From NCBI GenBank assembly GCA_964030475.1, contig CAXIPT010000001.1, forward strand, positions 4,728,995-4,792,994: DNA of 64,000 nucleotides, read 5' to 3'. This DNA is from Tethya wilhelma. Taxonomy: Eukaryota > Porifera > Demospongiae > Tethyida > Tethyidae. A program made the position numbers and the translations under genes. Positions 52,103 to 64,000 of the stretch are shown here, one piece after another. How positions within the stretch are numbered: the stretch's first letter is position 1; each line of letters begins with the position of its first letter. The notes beneath the pieces are model-generated. The model was not told the origin of the DNA, ran no database searches, and saw only the letters and a list, made by a program, of their open reading frames with translations.

Positions 52103-53214
52103 AGAGTTGGAGTCTTTCCTTGAGATGCTAGTCAGTTCCACTTAGTCTTCCAATTTGGTAGCGTTGCCATTATAAGAGGTAATGGTCAACAAATTTAAAA
52201 TTGAGTTTACCCTGTATCCGCGTATCCGTGATTTAATTATGGCCATAATCAAAGATAATGTAGGCTAAAATAATAATCATTATAGCCATAATGGCAGCAA
52301 AGCGCGTGTTATTACAGGCAGGTCATGTCGGGCTATTAATATTATAAATTGCCTTCTTAGCTGCTGGAGCACTTAACCTTTCAGTCTGCAGCTAGGCATT
52401 GAAACTGAACAGTATTAATTTTGAGAAATAGTCGTTTTTGCAGCAAAAGAGGCTAGGTGGATTAGAGCAAGAGCCCATAATCTGATTATGGACTTTTGAT
52501 TTAATATAGACAACCATGGCAAAAACAAATCTTTCTCAGAGATTGCTATGTAATTGTTTCAAGACTCCAAATTTGGTATGCATATCCAAAAATGAATGCT
52601 TTAAAGGCATTCAGTTCATCTCTAAGTCTTCATGCAGCTGCTGATTTAAATAGAGATTGGAAAAATAAAATTAAGTTCCTGTACATAAGAAGAAGACATT
52701 GTCTCATTGATAACAACCAAAAGGTATGCTAGGAATAAATTAATCAATTAAGTCAATCATGACCTTGTATATACAACCATATTAATTACTGCACATGTAG
52801 AATTAAGCTGGCGGTGTAAACACATGATCGATGCTGAATGGCTGGTTCCAATAAAGATGGTTAATGACTGCCTGTTTTCATCATGAATTAGTACTCATGG
52901 GTCACTTCAAGTTGAATTGAAAGTGCCACTTTTTTCACTAGTACTGAAACACATATATACCTGTACATACGGTACTTCACTTTGCTTTTTAGTGCAATTG
53001 CAGCATGACTACATAAAATATTTAGAGCAACTGATAAACAGAGGAGATACTGGAAATAAAAATAAAAACAAAAACAAACCAACAACAACAACAAAAAACA
53101 CTATAACAACACTATAATAATTATAGTTAGGTACTTGTATTTAAAATAATATTTGTATGCTCTGTCAGCCATTCTGAAACCAATAAGAAAGAAAAAAAAC
53201 AATAAAAAAAATTA
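51191..53214. repeat. Right arm of the roughly 2-kb inverted duplication
   Basis: Reverse complement of 45964-47984: exons 1-2 of gene B, 1 kb of spacer, and at its outer end an isolated copy of the last SLC7 exon. Similarity stops sharply after ATTA at 53211-53214, inside what was the last intron of a gene A-like copy. Confidence 0.9.
53125..53175 (-). pseudogene. Orphan last exon of an SLC7 gene A-like copy
   Basis: Matches the last exon of gene A, including the acceptor TTTCAG and the codons WLTEHTNIILNTST followed by TAA, but there are no other SLC7 exons upstream of it on the minus strand (53215 onward is unrelated). It is a by-product of the inverted duplication and gives the direction: the gene A side is the source, the right arm the copy. 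Confidence 0.8.
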
Positions 53215-55204
53215 GGCTAGGATGAGGCTATTTATTACTGGTATTGGGAGAAGCATACCTAGGATCACTGTACATGAGAATATAGGTACATCTATCTCCT
53301 GGGAGATATACAATAAAGTGTATTATTGATTGTGTGCAATTACAATGTGATGCATTGTAGTGCTACAGTGTGCAGGATCATGTGGTCCTCCATTGCTGTT
53401 AGTGACACTATTACCATCCAATATCAACCCATACTAGGGCAATAGACACAGAGTGTGTGTGTGTGTGAATTGTGTTATGTAGCACTTTGAGATGTGTGAA
53501 AAAAGACATCTACATCTTGTAGAGCAATATCACATTAATAACAGTGTTGCTACTAACATTGCAAGGGATGGCATACACATGCAGGCTGCATAGAATTGTG
53601 CCCTATAAGGCTATCATAATGGTACAGCTACTCTATACCAAGCCTACACATTGGTTTGGTACTTCATCCTGGTTGCCATCAAATTTTCCTCGAACGGTTT
53701 CCACTCTCTCTGAGAGTTTATAAATCATTGCTTCCCTCCCAAGACCACTTTCCAGTGAAACAAACAAGTTTGTTTTGGTTGCAGTTCTCATATCAGTTGT
53801 GAGTGTATACAGTAAACCACTTTATACTCCCTCACACACACACACACACACACAGTCATTATCAGCTCCCATCACCCAACAAAACACACCACAAGGAGCA
53901 AAGGAACCATTAGTCTATCCAGCTGTAGACCCTTTCTCTAACTCCTGATCAGCAACAAGAGATAGACTAAGGAACCATCTGCTTGTGAACACCATCACAA
54001 ATTTTGATAGACAAAAACCAACAACAGCAGTTCCAATACAGTACACATCATGGGATGAACCAGTATCAGTCATTGCTGACCACAGTTAGATCAGCTACAT
54101 GACACTTTAGGAAGTTTCACAAAACAAACTAGTACTATGGACCATAATCATGATTGTACATAGGAGATAATCAGAATGAGGTTACTCCAAAAAAATAGTT
54201 TGCATCTAACAATGTACAGAGAAGGTAACCCCCAAAAGCCTCTCAAAGACCACCACAGTTAATGTAAGTATCAGATATCACACCATCTATAAAGTAAATG
54301 GAAGTGAACTATTCATATCAAATGTTAGATGGCTTGAGTGTAACATACTCGAGCAAAACCAGTTTTAGAAAGACCATGCAATGGTGGGGTAAGGAGAATG
54401 CTAAGTTGCATACATTAAGTCAAATAGGGTCCAGCACACACACACAGGTATGATGGCCAAGGAGTATAAACAGTGTCTTTGAAGTTAGGATTCAATTTGA
54501 GGTCATTAATCTAACAGGATTAAACAAGAGCATTAGTGTATAGCACAAAGAGATAAAGGATTAGCAAAGTTGGCAGTGGACTGAACAGCTGGGAATAAAC
54601 ATAAATGCAATGTACTGGTCTATCATCCATTAACCAACAATGATATTGAAAGCATGTTTCATAGTATGTATGTACCATGAGTGGTCACAAGTTGAATCAA
54701 AACTTGTTCCTCTATGAAAGTCTTCACAAGCAAGCTGGAGGTCCAGAGTAGAAGTGTGTGACCATTGTGGATGGGCGAGAGGATACTGTGAGCTCTACTA
54801 TGAAACTGTGCGCACACACACATACTTTCAATAAGGAGGCTGGACGCTAGTATCATTACAAGTAAAGTTGGACAATAGTAAGGTGAAGCCAAGTGGGACG
54901 ATCCAAACTCACAGGCAAACCCTCTCCTTCCCAGTGAAGAGCCAAACAAAAGTCTAATGCATAAATCATTTATCTCTGTACTATGAGAGCACCTAGCTAT
55001 TGTGTAGTCAACTTAATTGAGCAGGTGTTGCATATTATTACTGTAAATTACCACTGCATTGTTACCATAATAGTAATTATAGTGCTACATATAAAGCCAG
55101 AATAGCATGCACAGCGTGAAATTGTTAATAATTATTTTAATGCCCATCCATTCTAACAAACTTTCATACATGTTTACTATATAATGACTATTAGAATTTC
55201 AAAC
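53215..55204. other. Two-kilobase region without a recognised gene
   Basis: A+T-rich sequence with short CA tracts (near 53833 and 54434). No reading frame, splice pattern or RNA gene that I can support. Confidence 0.6.
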
Positions 55205-56380
55205 CTTTTGTTGATGAGAGTAATCGTCTCTTTGCCCATTGTAATTCTTTTTTCTTTTTTGCAATCTTATTTCCTTTTCTTGCCCCACCTTTCAACAAGC
55301 GTCTTCTTCTAAACCAAAACCAAGACTGTTCTAGTTTTTCCTTCATGACGAAATGATCATGCCACATTTTTGGGTTGCTTGCAACATCAACAGCAACAGC
55401 TCTACGAACTGCAATTCCATCCAGTGGTTTATCTGCTGGGGTGTTTCGTATTCGATTTACTGCTTCAGCTACAGCTGCATAGTGGCAGTTACCATATCCG
55501 AATGTACTTTGATATGCTCACCATCCACTAGTATGTCATAGTGTCCTTTAGGGTGGTCATCATCTTTGATGTAAATCAAGGTGATCTGTTCTCCATCTTT
55601 ATGCTCTGATTTTCTCAGTACTCTCCTGTCCTTTGAATTATCAACAATTGTGATTCCAATGTTCAAAGCTTTTTCCTCAGCAGTTGCTTCAAATACTGTA
55701 CCAAAAGATTCAGGATCAAGGATTTTAGCAATGTGTGGTTTCAAATCAGCTCTCATTCTTTCTGTTTCATAATGCTTTGTCCATTTGTTTAGTGAACTGA
55801 CAAGTTCATGTGCGATTGCTTGTTGTAGTTTTGACTGGTCAAGATGGTGTTCTTGTGAGTTTGATCTATTGAGTCCATGAGTGAGAGCTTCAAGGAGTTC
55901 ATATTTTCCAGTGTGTTCACTTTCATCTGCTAAAGAATACTTTCCATCTTCGTCTTCTTTCAAATGAAGGGTTGGCAGGTCCTCTGTTGGTTTGTTCTTT
56001 GAAATTGGCTCAATTGTACATTTGTGCCCACATTTGTCTGTTATTTCTATTCGATGGCCACTAATTTCAGCAGCTGGTTTCAATTCAGCTTCAGTAATTG
56101 GTGCAGTGGAATCGAACAATGCCTTTCCACGGTATTCTACCTTGTATGGTGTCATTTCACTTGATCCAATGGAAAACACTTCATTGCCAATGTAGCGTGC
56201 ATTTTCCCTAGCAGCTCGTAATGTCTTCCGGGGCTCACTAATATGATGAGCTAATGGAATATTGATGGTTCTGTTCAGTGCTTGATTGGCTACCCAGCCC
56301 AGATTTTGTAGCAAAATTGAAGCAACTGCTTCAGTAAATGCCTTCGTGGTTTGTTCTGCTAACTTCTTCTTTAGTGCATG
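55205..56380 (-). pseudogene. OTU-like protein region, frameshifted (probable pseudogene or misassembled gene)
   Basis: Minus-strand open sequence in two frames. The first part (about 55469-56380) includes KKKLAEQTTKAFTEAV, NRTINIPLAHHISEPRKTL and, towards its end, FGTVFEATAEEKALNIGITI and DDDHPKGHYDILVDG, which resemble the C-terminal half of OTU deubiquitinase domains (hydrophobic strand, then H-Y). It ends at TAG. In another frame from about 55500 down to 55205 the sequence continues with YGNCHYAAVAEAVNRIR and AVRRAVAVDVASNPKMW, resembling the start of an OTU domain (GNC plus the LR..V...N helix), although the usual Asp before GNC is Tyr. So either a one- or two-base indel interrupts a protein with OTU-like modules, or a short intron does. 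Family assignment is tentative; no start codon was identified. Confidence 0.45.
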
Positions 56381-56391
56381 CTACAACACAC

Positions 56392-56528
56392 TTGACAGCA
56401 GTGACCGCTCCCTTCTTACGCCAGTCAATAGAGGTGGGGATTGAGGAGTAATCAATGTTGTTGAGGTTTGCTGGCACACTTGGACTTGATTGTACATGAA
56501 CCGACTTTGTTTTGTGATCCCTAAAGTC
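56392..56528 (-). pseudogene. Cathepsin-L-like cysteine protease exon, isolated fragment
   Basis: After a good acceptor (CTGCAG at 56529-56534), one exon-sized open stretch reads DFRDHKTKSVHVQ then SIPTSIDWRKKGAVTAVK, the propeptide end and start of the mature enzyme in papain/cathepsin-L proteases (human SVDWREKGYVTPVK by memory). A possible donor AAGTGTGT lies at its end. The active-site exon (QCGSCW) is not found downstream; the OTU-like region follows within about 11 bases. The other side is the N at 56565. Likely a gene fragment placed here by rearrangement or by contig joining. Confidence 0.6.
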
Positions 56529-56584
56529 CTGCAGAGTAGACAGAGTAAGATGAGAATAATTTTTNCTGTTTTTATTCTATCCAG

Positions 56585-58755
<2,171 letters not shown>

Positions 58756-59032
58756 TCATTCTTACCTACATCTAACGTAATAACTACCTTTGTTCACTTA
58801 ATTTTATCCTCTGTGCAATCTGACACACCACTCACAACTGGCTCTGTATCTCTTCTCTAGCTCTATGCTGTAGACGTTTCTTTTGCATACTAATTTGGAG
58901 ATGTGATACTCCACTTCTCAGTGTCTTTACTGTCTTTATACACACTACATCACTTTTGAATTCATATCTTGTATGGTATTGTATAAAATGTGGCATTATG
59001 TATAATTATGCAAGTTGTATGTTTAAAAAAAT

Positions 59033-59060
59033 AATAAAATGAAAAATAAAATAAAATAAA
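59033..59060 (+). terminator. Cluster of AATAAA polyadenylation signals, RNMT 3' end
   Basis: Several overlapping AATAAA hexamers about 280 bases after the RNMT stop and just before the convergent gene's stop at 59079. Confidence 0.6.
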
Positions 59061-59078
59061 TAAGAAATGAAGTTAATA

Positions 59079-59985
59079 TCAAAACTTTTCAATTACAAGG
59101 AATTCAGTTGGGTCTATGTCTCTGGTAATGAGTTGCCTTCGGCTCTTCCCTGTCCCAGACCACCACACTGGTTTCCAAATGTCCAAAAGCTCCCCTATTG
59201 TCACACTCGACAGGTTCTTAGAGTCATCAATCGAGTTTTCTCTGACCGATAACCTCTTGCGTCTCACACTGGCCGATGGGGAAACAATGGCGTCGGTGTA
59301 CTGGAGGAAGGTGTCCACCGACCAGTCAGGGTTGATATCCATGATGTTTGCTTGGCGTGTCCGTGGAGCATTGCCACTGGAGAGCAACTGTACGGAATCT
59401 GTTTTGGTATTTTCCGAGAGGACACGAAATGAAATGGGAATGGAAGGACCTGTGACTTCAAACACGTTCACAATAGCATAAGGATGAATGCCACATTGCT
59501 CTAAGCTCCTCTGGTACATGGGCATCGACTTGTAGAGTTCTTGGATCATCAAAGAGTGACTGCCAGAGTTGGAAGGAAAGTTTCTTGAACCTGAGGAGAG
59601 CAACACAAGCACTTTGGCAATCAGCGGAGTGAAAGTGCTGTTCTCGAGGTTGGAAGAGGATGCTCTGTCTCTCTGGCTCTGGGTGAGGCGGTTTGTTCCC
59701 CTAGCTGAAAACCTCCTGAAGCTTCGTCTGAGACCAGCACTAAAGGAGTTGTCAGGTAGTGAGAATGGATAGGTGCACTTCCACGCATCGTCAGCATTGT
59801 ATTGTGGATCATAGTCACCTTCGGAAAGAATGACAAGAAAACTATCTTCTCGTAGATGGAAACTTTTCCTCAGTAACTGGTCAAAGTCTTTCAGTGACAT
59901 GTCCAAGTCAGCATCAATGTTCTTTATGTCACGGCCAACCAATGATACAACAAGTGTAGACGAATTGTTACCTGGCTCTTCATCA
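59079..59985 (-). CDS. Unrecognised protein, C-terminal part (at least 300 aa), open to a gap
   Basis: Single uninterrupted frame from the N at 59986 to a TAA at 59079, so it is the last exon of a gene whose 5' part is lost. It starts DEEPGNNSSTLVVSLVGRD, then LKDFDQLLRKSFHLRED, a basic Ser-rich stretch (GLRRSFRRFSARGTNR), FEVTGPSIPISFRVL, and ends DPTEFLVIEKF. No signal peptide, membrane helix or familiar domain. It could be the cytoplasmic end of the cadherin upstream on the same strand, or a separate gene; the gap prevents a decision. Confidence 0.6.
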
Positions 59986-60143
59986 NGTCACTGAACCATC
60001 ATTTGAAATACTGAAATCACCTAATATAGCACAATCAAAGCAATATATATGATGTGTCAATTGAAGATCTTAAATGCAATCAACAAGCAGTAGTGACATT
60101 TACAATATAATTTTAATAATATACTACACTGTTGCTGGCATAC

Positions 60144-63100
60144 CATTGGGATCACCACTGGTTATAGAGTATGTAATTGCTGCATTTGAGCCTTCATCTG
60201 CATCAGTAGCTGAAACCACAGCAACAGGATTACCAGCCGGGGTGTTTTCCACCACGCTGGTAGAGGTAGGCGTGGAGCTGGAGAACACCGGAGAATTGTC
60301 ATTGTCGTCTGTCAATGTTATCAATACCTGTTTTCAGTCCACAAAAATAATAAACAGAGGTAAATTCACAAAGTGGCTGGTTTCGAGAGTTATGTTAAAC
60401 CTATCTGAGATCGAAACATGACTAACCAAGGCTTGTGCACTTCTTATCATATCTCCCATGTCACGGACAGAAACTTGAAGAAAGAAAGATTGTACCCTCT
60501 CAAAATCAAGAGCACTGTTATCTTGTACAGAGATAGCTCCAGTGCTATTCTGAATTTCAAAGGCATTTCCAGAATTCCCACCTATGATCGAAAAAACAAG
60601 CTGCCCATTTGAGCCTGTGTCAGCATCGAAGGCAGAAGCAGTCACCACAAATGAGCCCCTTGGAGCATTCTCTGTGATGCTAGCCATGAATGTACCAGTT
60701 GTAAACACAGGGTCGTTGTCATTCAAGTCCAACACATTGATAACAATAGTCCCAAAACCTTCTAGAGGTCGTGGGGTCCCACCATCGGTGGCTGTTATGA
60801 ATAGGTCGTATCGATCTACAGATTCTCTGTCTAGAACTACAGTTGTATTGACTTCCCCAGTCACAGCTGTGCACAATTCAAAGAAATAAATAAAGTATAT
60901 GCAAACTGCAGAGTATTACAAACTTACGGTCAATAGTAAAGTGCGGTTGAGGAGATTGAAAAGCTGTATACGTAAGCTGTTGGTTGGTACCAGCATCAGC
61001 ATCTTCAGCAGTAAATGTTGTCACCTGCATAAAGAGGGCATACAACATGATGATTAATAAATTATTAATCTGGAGTTGTACTGAACTTACAAAGAAGTTT
61101 GCAGGAGTGCCTTCAGTTATGTTTACAGTTAATGGAGTGTTTGGGAAGACAGGGAAATTATCGTTCTCATCCTCTATCACGATTGTAACAGATGTCTGAT
61201 CGGAGCGGGGGAATGGTGCAGAGTCCCTGGCCTAAAGAACAACATGAAAGAGATTAAGTTACAATTTTTACGATATAATTTATACCTCATCCTTACACCT
61301 ACCTCAACTGTGAGTGTGTAGGTTGCTTGCTCTTCTCTATCAATAGTCCCATTAGTAACAATTGTGCCATTTTCAGGATCAATCAGAAAAAGGTTGTCAT
61401 CATTTCCACCAGTGATCTCATAGACAATTTCTCCATTGGTACCAGTATCGCCGTCAGTTGCTGTTACTTCTCCAACAACTACATCAAATTCAAGATTTTC
61501 TGGGACCATAAATACTGGATTAGAATCTTTGATGATCGGTGAGTTGTCATTTTCATCAATAATAGTCACTTCGATAGTGATGACTCCTTGTCTGGGCACA
61601 GCACCTCCATCTTGGCCAGTGATGGTCAACAGGAAGGTCTCATTTGTCTCAAAGTCAAGCACTCCATTCACAACTATGGAACCAGAGACAGGATGGATTG
61701 CAAATAGTCCTCCAATTTCATCATCGTTGAGGGAGTACGTGACAAATCCATTGTCCCCCTGATCCCGGTCAGAGGCCTCCACTGCGATTATCTCGGTTCC
61801 ATTTGGAGTGAGCTCAGACACATTCAACTGCAAGAAATCTATCGGAAACATCGGAGAGTGATCGTTGTCATCTGTGATCTGGATTTCCAGTGAGACACGA
61901 GAGGACAAGTCCCCATCGTCCAACGCGACCAGTTCAAGGTTAGAGTAGACTGAGGTGCTTTCAAAATCAAACTGTCCATTGGTAGTGATGACTCCTGTGT
62001 TGTTGTCAATGGTGAATAAATCCTGTGAAGGACCGACTAGAAAGTACTCAAAGGGCGACATGTCTGGGTCAACTACTACCAGAGAAGGTGTCTGAAAGAA
62101 ATACGAGGCGAGGGGGAAATGAAAGTGCAGACATTATCATTGTATGTTTAATACTCCTTACCAGCACAACTACAGTGCCAGGAGCTAGATTCTCCTGGAC
62201 TCTTCCAACGTAAGACATACTGTTGAAGTTGGGTGGATTGTCATTGATATCCTCAAGTATCACTCGCACTGTAGCAAAGCTCTGCACAAAGAGAGCAACT
62301 TCAACTAATCAATACACAATCCAACACATTGACTCTTCATGCAGAAACCTGTACAGACCTCAAGAGACACAGCTCCTGTATCTCTTGCAACCACAACAAG
62401 ATTATAGAGGGGAGTGGTCTCACGATCTAGTGGGCCGGATACAGTTATCAATCCCACCTGAAAAAGGTGATGAGTAGAGCAGGACATCAATATCATACAC
62501 ATAAATACTGTGATTTCCTACGACCAATTTTAGTATACCCAGTGACTCACATTAGGGTCAGCGATTGTGAATGGTAAGGTCTCATTAGCGCTAGTCATGA
62601 TGGAGTAGGTGATGACTTGAAAACTTTGGTCCAAGTCAATTGCCTCGACGGTAAGTACAGACGTTCCAACTAAAGCATCCTCTGGAATCATAGCCTCATA
62701 GCCTCCGGGCGGGACGACAAACACAGGATGGTTGTCATTAGCATCAGTGATATTGATCATCACAGTTGCCTGTAATGAAAGGATAAAATTAGTGATGAAT
62801 GAGTGTTTAGGGGTAGGTATAGTGAGGTACATGTACATTACTGTTGTCAAGAACCAAGAATCTCTTGCTGAATCTACCAGTGAACCAATTTGAAAGGAGA
62901 AAATCACTTACGTTGGCCTGATTATATCCAAGGCCTTGGTCTGTGGCTACCACAATGACAGTCAAGTCTGAACCAAGCTCTCTGTCCAGAGGAAGAGCAA
63001 TACTGAGAACACCGGTATCACGGTCGACAGCTAGTGTGAAATCTGAAGAAAAACCAAGGGAAAAAAAAAGTCGATACTTTGAAAATGAGAGTAATCACTA

Positions 63101-64000
63101 TAATAATTGCTTACTTTCATACAACATTCCTCTTGACGTTGATTCTTCATAGACTATTGTGTAGTTCACGAGTGCATTCACTCCAAAGTCTGCATCTGTT
63201 GCGATGAGATTGAACACTGGCATACCAACGGTTGCATTCTCCGAGAGTGAAAACTCGTAGACATCACTTGTAAAAACTGGACTGTTGTCATTCACATCCG
63301 ACACTAAGACTGTTGCCTATATTATAAGAAACAAGCAATTAAAAAAAAAAAAGAGGCATACAAAAAACTATGTTTAAAATTATGTTTAAACTGACCAGTG
63401 TATATGACAGCTGAGCAGGTGTCCCCATGTCATTGACAGCAATTCCAAGTGGATATATTGCATTTCCATCCTCATCATAGGAGACAGAGCTTATCTCTCG
63501 ATCTAAATTCACACCAGCTGGCAAGAAAATCTCACCCTGAAGACAAAGAAACATTCAAAGTTTGACATAGGCTATAGAAAATAGCTAAGTATCATTGACT
63601 TACAGTTGCAGCATCAATTTGAAAGTTTCCAGGGTTTTCGCCACTGGCAATGGTAAAACGTACTTGTCCATTTGAACCACTGTCTATATCCATTGCAACA
63701 ATTTGGAGAACTGATGTTCTTGTTTCAATAAAGCCTTCAGATATCATTGCCACAAATGGAGCACCAACGAAAACAGGTGCATTATCATTTCCATCAATAA
63801 TGGTAATGCTAATAGTTGTTGTGGTGATTCTAGTGGGTGATCCTGCATGATTGTGCATATCATAAATTATGTGTATAAAATTGTGTGTGTGTGTGTGTGT
63901 GTGCGTGTGTGTGTGTGTGTGTGTANCGTGTCTCAATATTTATACCTCGATCAGTTGCTATGACAGAGAGCTCAAGAGTGCTGCTGTTACTGAAACGTTC
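60144..64000 (-). CDS. Large cadherin (Fat/Dachsous/protocadherin-like ectodomain), open at both ends
   Basis: Part of the extracellular region of a giant cadherin. Nine calcium-linker motifs are visible, from the N-terminal side: DGNDNAPVF (about 63770-63800), DVNDNSPVF (63275-63300), DANDNHPVF (62718-62745), DINDNPPNF (62235-62262), DDNDHSPMF (61842-61870), DENDNSPII (61533-61560), DENDNFPVF (61150-61176), DLNDNDPVF (60703-60730), DDNDNSPVF (60283-60310). Other calcium ligands appear as DRE/LDFE and DADxGxN motifs (ATDADEGSN, AFDADTGSN, ATDGDTGTN). Exons are 100-300 bp except one of about 860 bp (about 61234-62091). The gene continues beyond 64000 at its 5' end; at the 3' side the last exon ends in a donor at 60144 and the next exons are lost at the N at 59986. 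Neither membrane helix nor cytoplasmic domain is visible. Confidence 0.9.
63883..63925. repeat. (GT)n microsatellite ending at a single N
   Basis: GT repeat with one GC interruption, up to the N at 63926, in a cadherin intron. Confidence 0.9.

Overview
This window is animal nuclear DNA, A+T-rich, from a gene-dense genome with mostly short GT-AG introns. The gene set is metazoan: a forkhead factor, a giant cadherin, a complete-looking linear-ubiquitin ligase (HOIP), syntaxin-16 and several LAT-type SLC7 transporters. A kinase/coiled-coil/Kelch fusion, abundant CA/GA microsatellites and isolated single N gaps suggest a sponge such as a demosponge; that is inference, because no species marker was identified. 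All calls come from reading the sequence and from remembered family sequences; no database search was run.

Layout. 1-5161 (-): IPO4, 3' end outside the window, head to head with an intronless kinase-Kelch gene (5418-7538 +). Then TAF11 (7705-8581 +), convergent with GMDS (8784-26001 -), whose long introns make it the least compact gene here. Next are a class I forkhead gene (26641-28101 -), RNF31/HOIP (28957-37200 +) and STX16 (37574-41067 -). 41257-53214 holds a cluster of five SLC7 light-chain-like transporter genes: gene 1 (-), gene A (+), gene C (+, broken at a gap), gene D (-, broken at the same gap) and gene B (-). It includes a roughly 2-kb inverted duplication (45964-47984 against 51191-53214). 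53215-55200 is empty. 55205-56528 (-) holds a frameshifted open region with OTU-like features beside a cathepsin-L-like exon. RNMT follows (56585-58755 +, start lost at a gap), then an unrecognised C-terminal coding region (59079-59985 -) and part of a large cadherin (60144-64000 -, open at both ends).

The genes are mostly unrelated housekeeping functions: nuclear import, TFIID, GDP-fucose synthesis, cap methylation, endosome-to-Golgi fusion, linear ubiquitin signalling. The SLC7 cluster is the exception, a local family expansion with diverged key residues and a duplicated 150-nt exon. The most interesting items are the HOIP gene, the SLC7 cluster (exon duplication, lost heavy-chain cysteine, inverted duplication with a hairpin insertion), the kinase-Kelch fusion, the OTU/cathepsin juxtaposition, and a MITE-like element in HOIP intron 1. 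Several single N characters are assembly joins that hide exons or are flanked by duplicated contig ends; they limit what can be concluded nearby.
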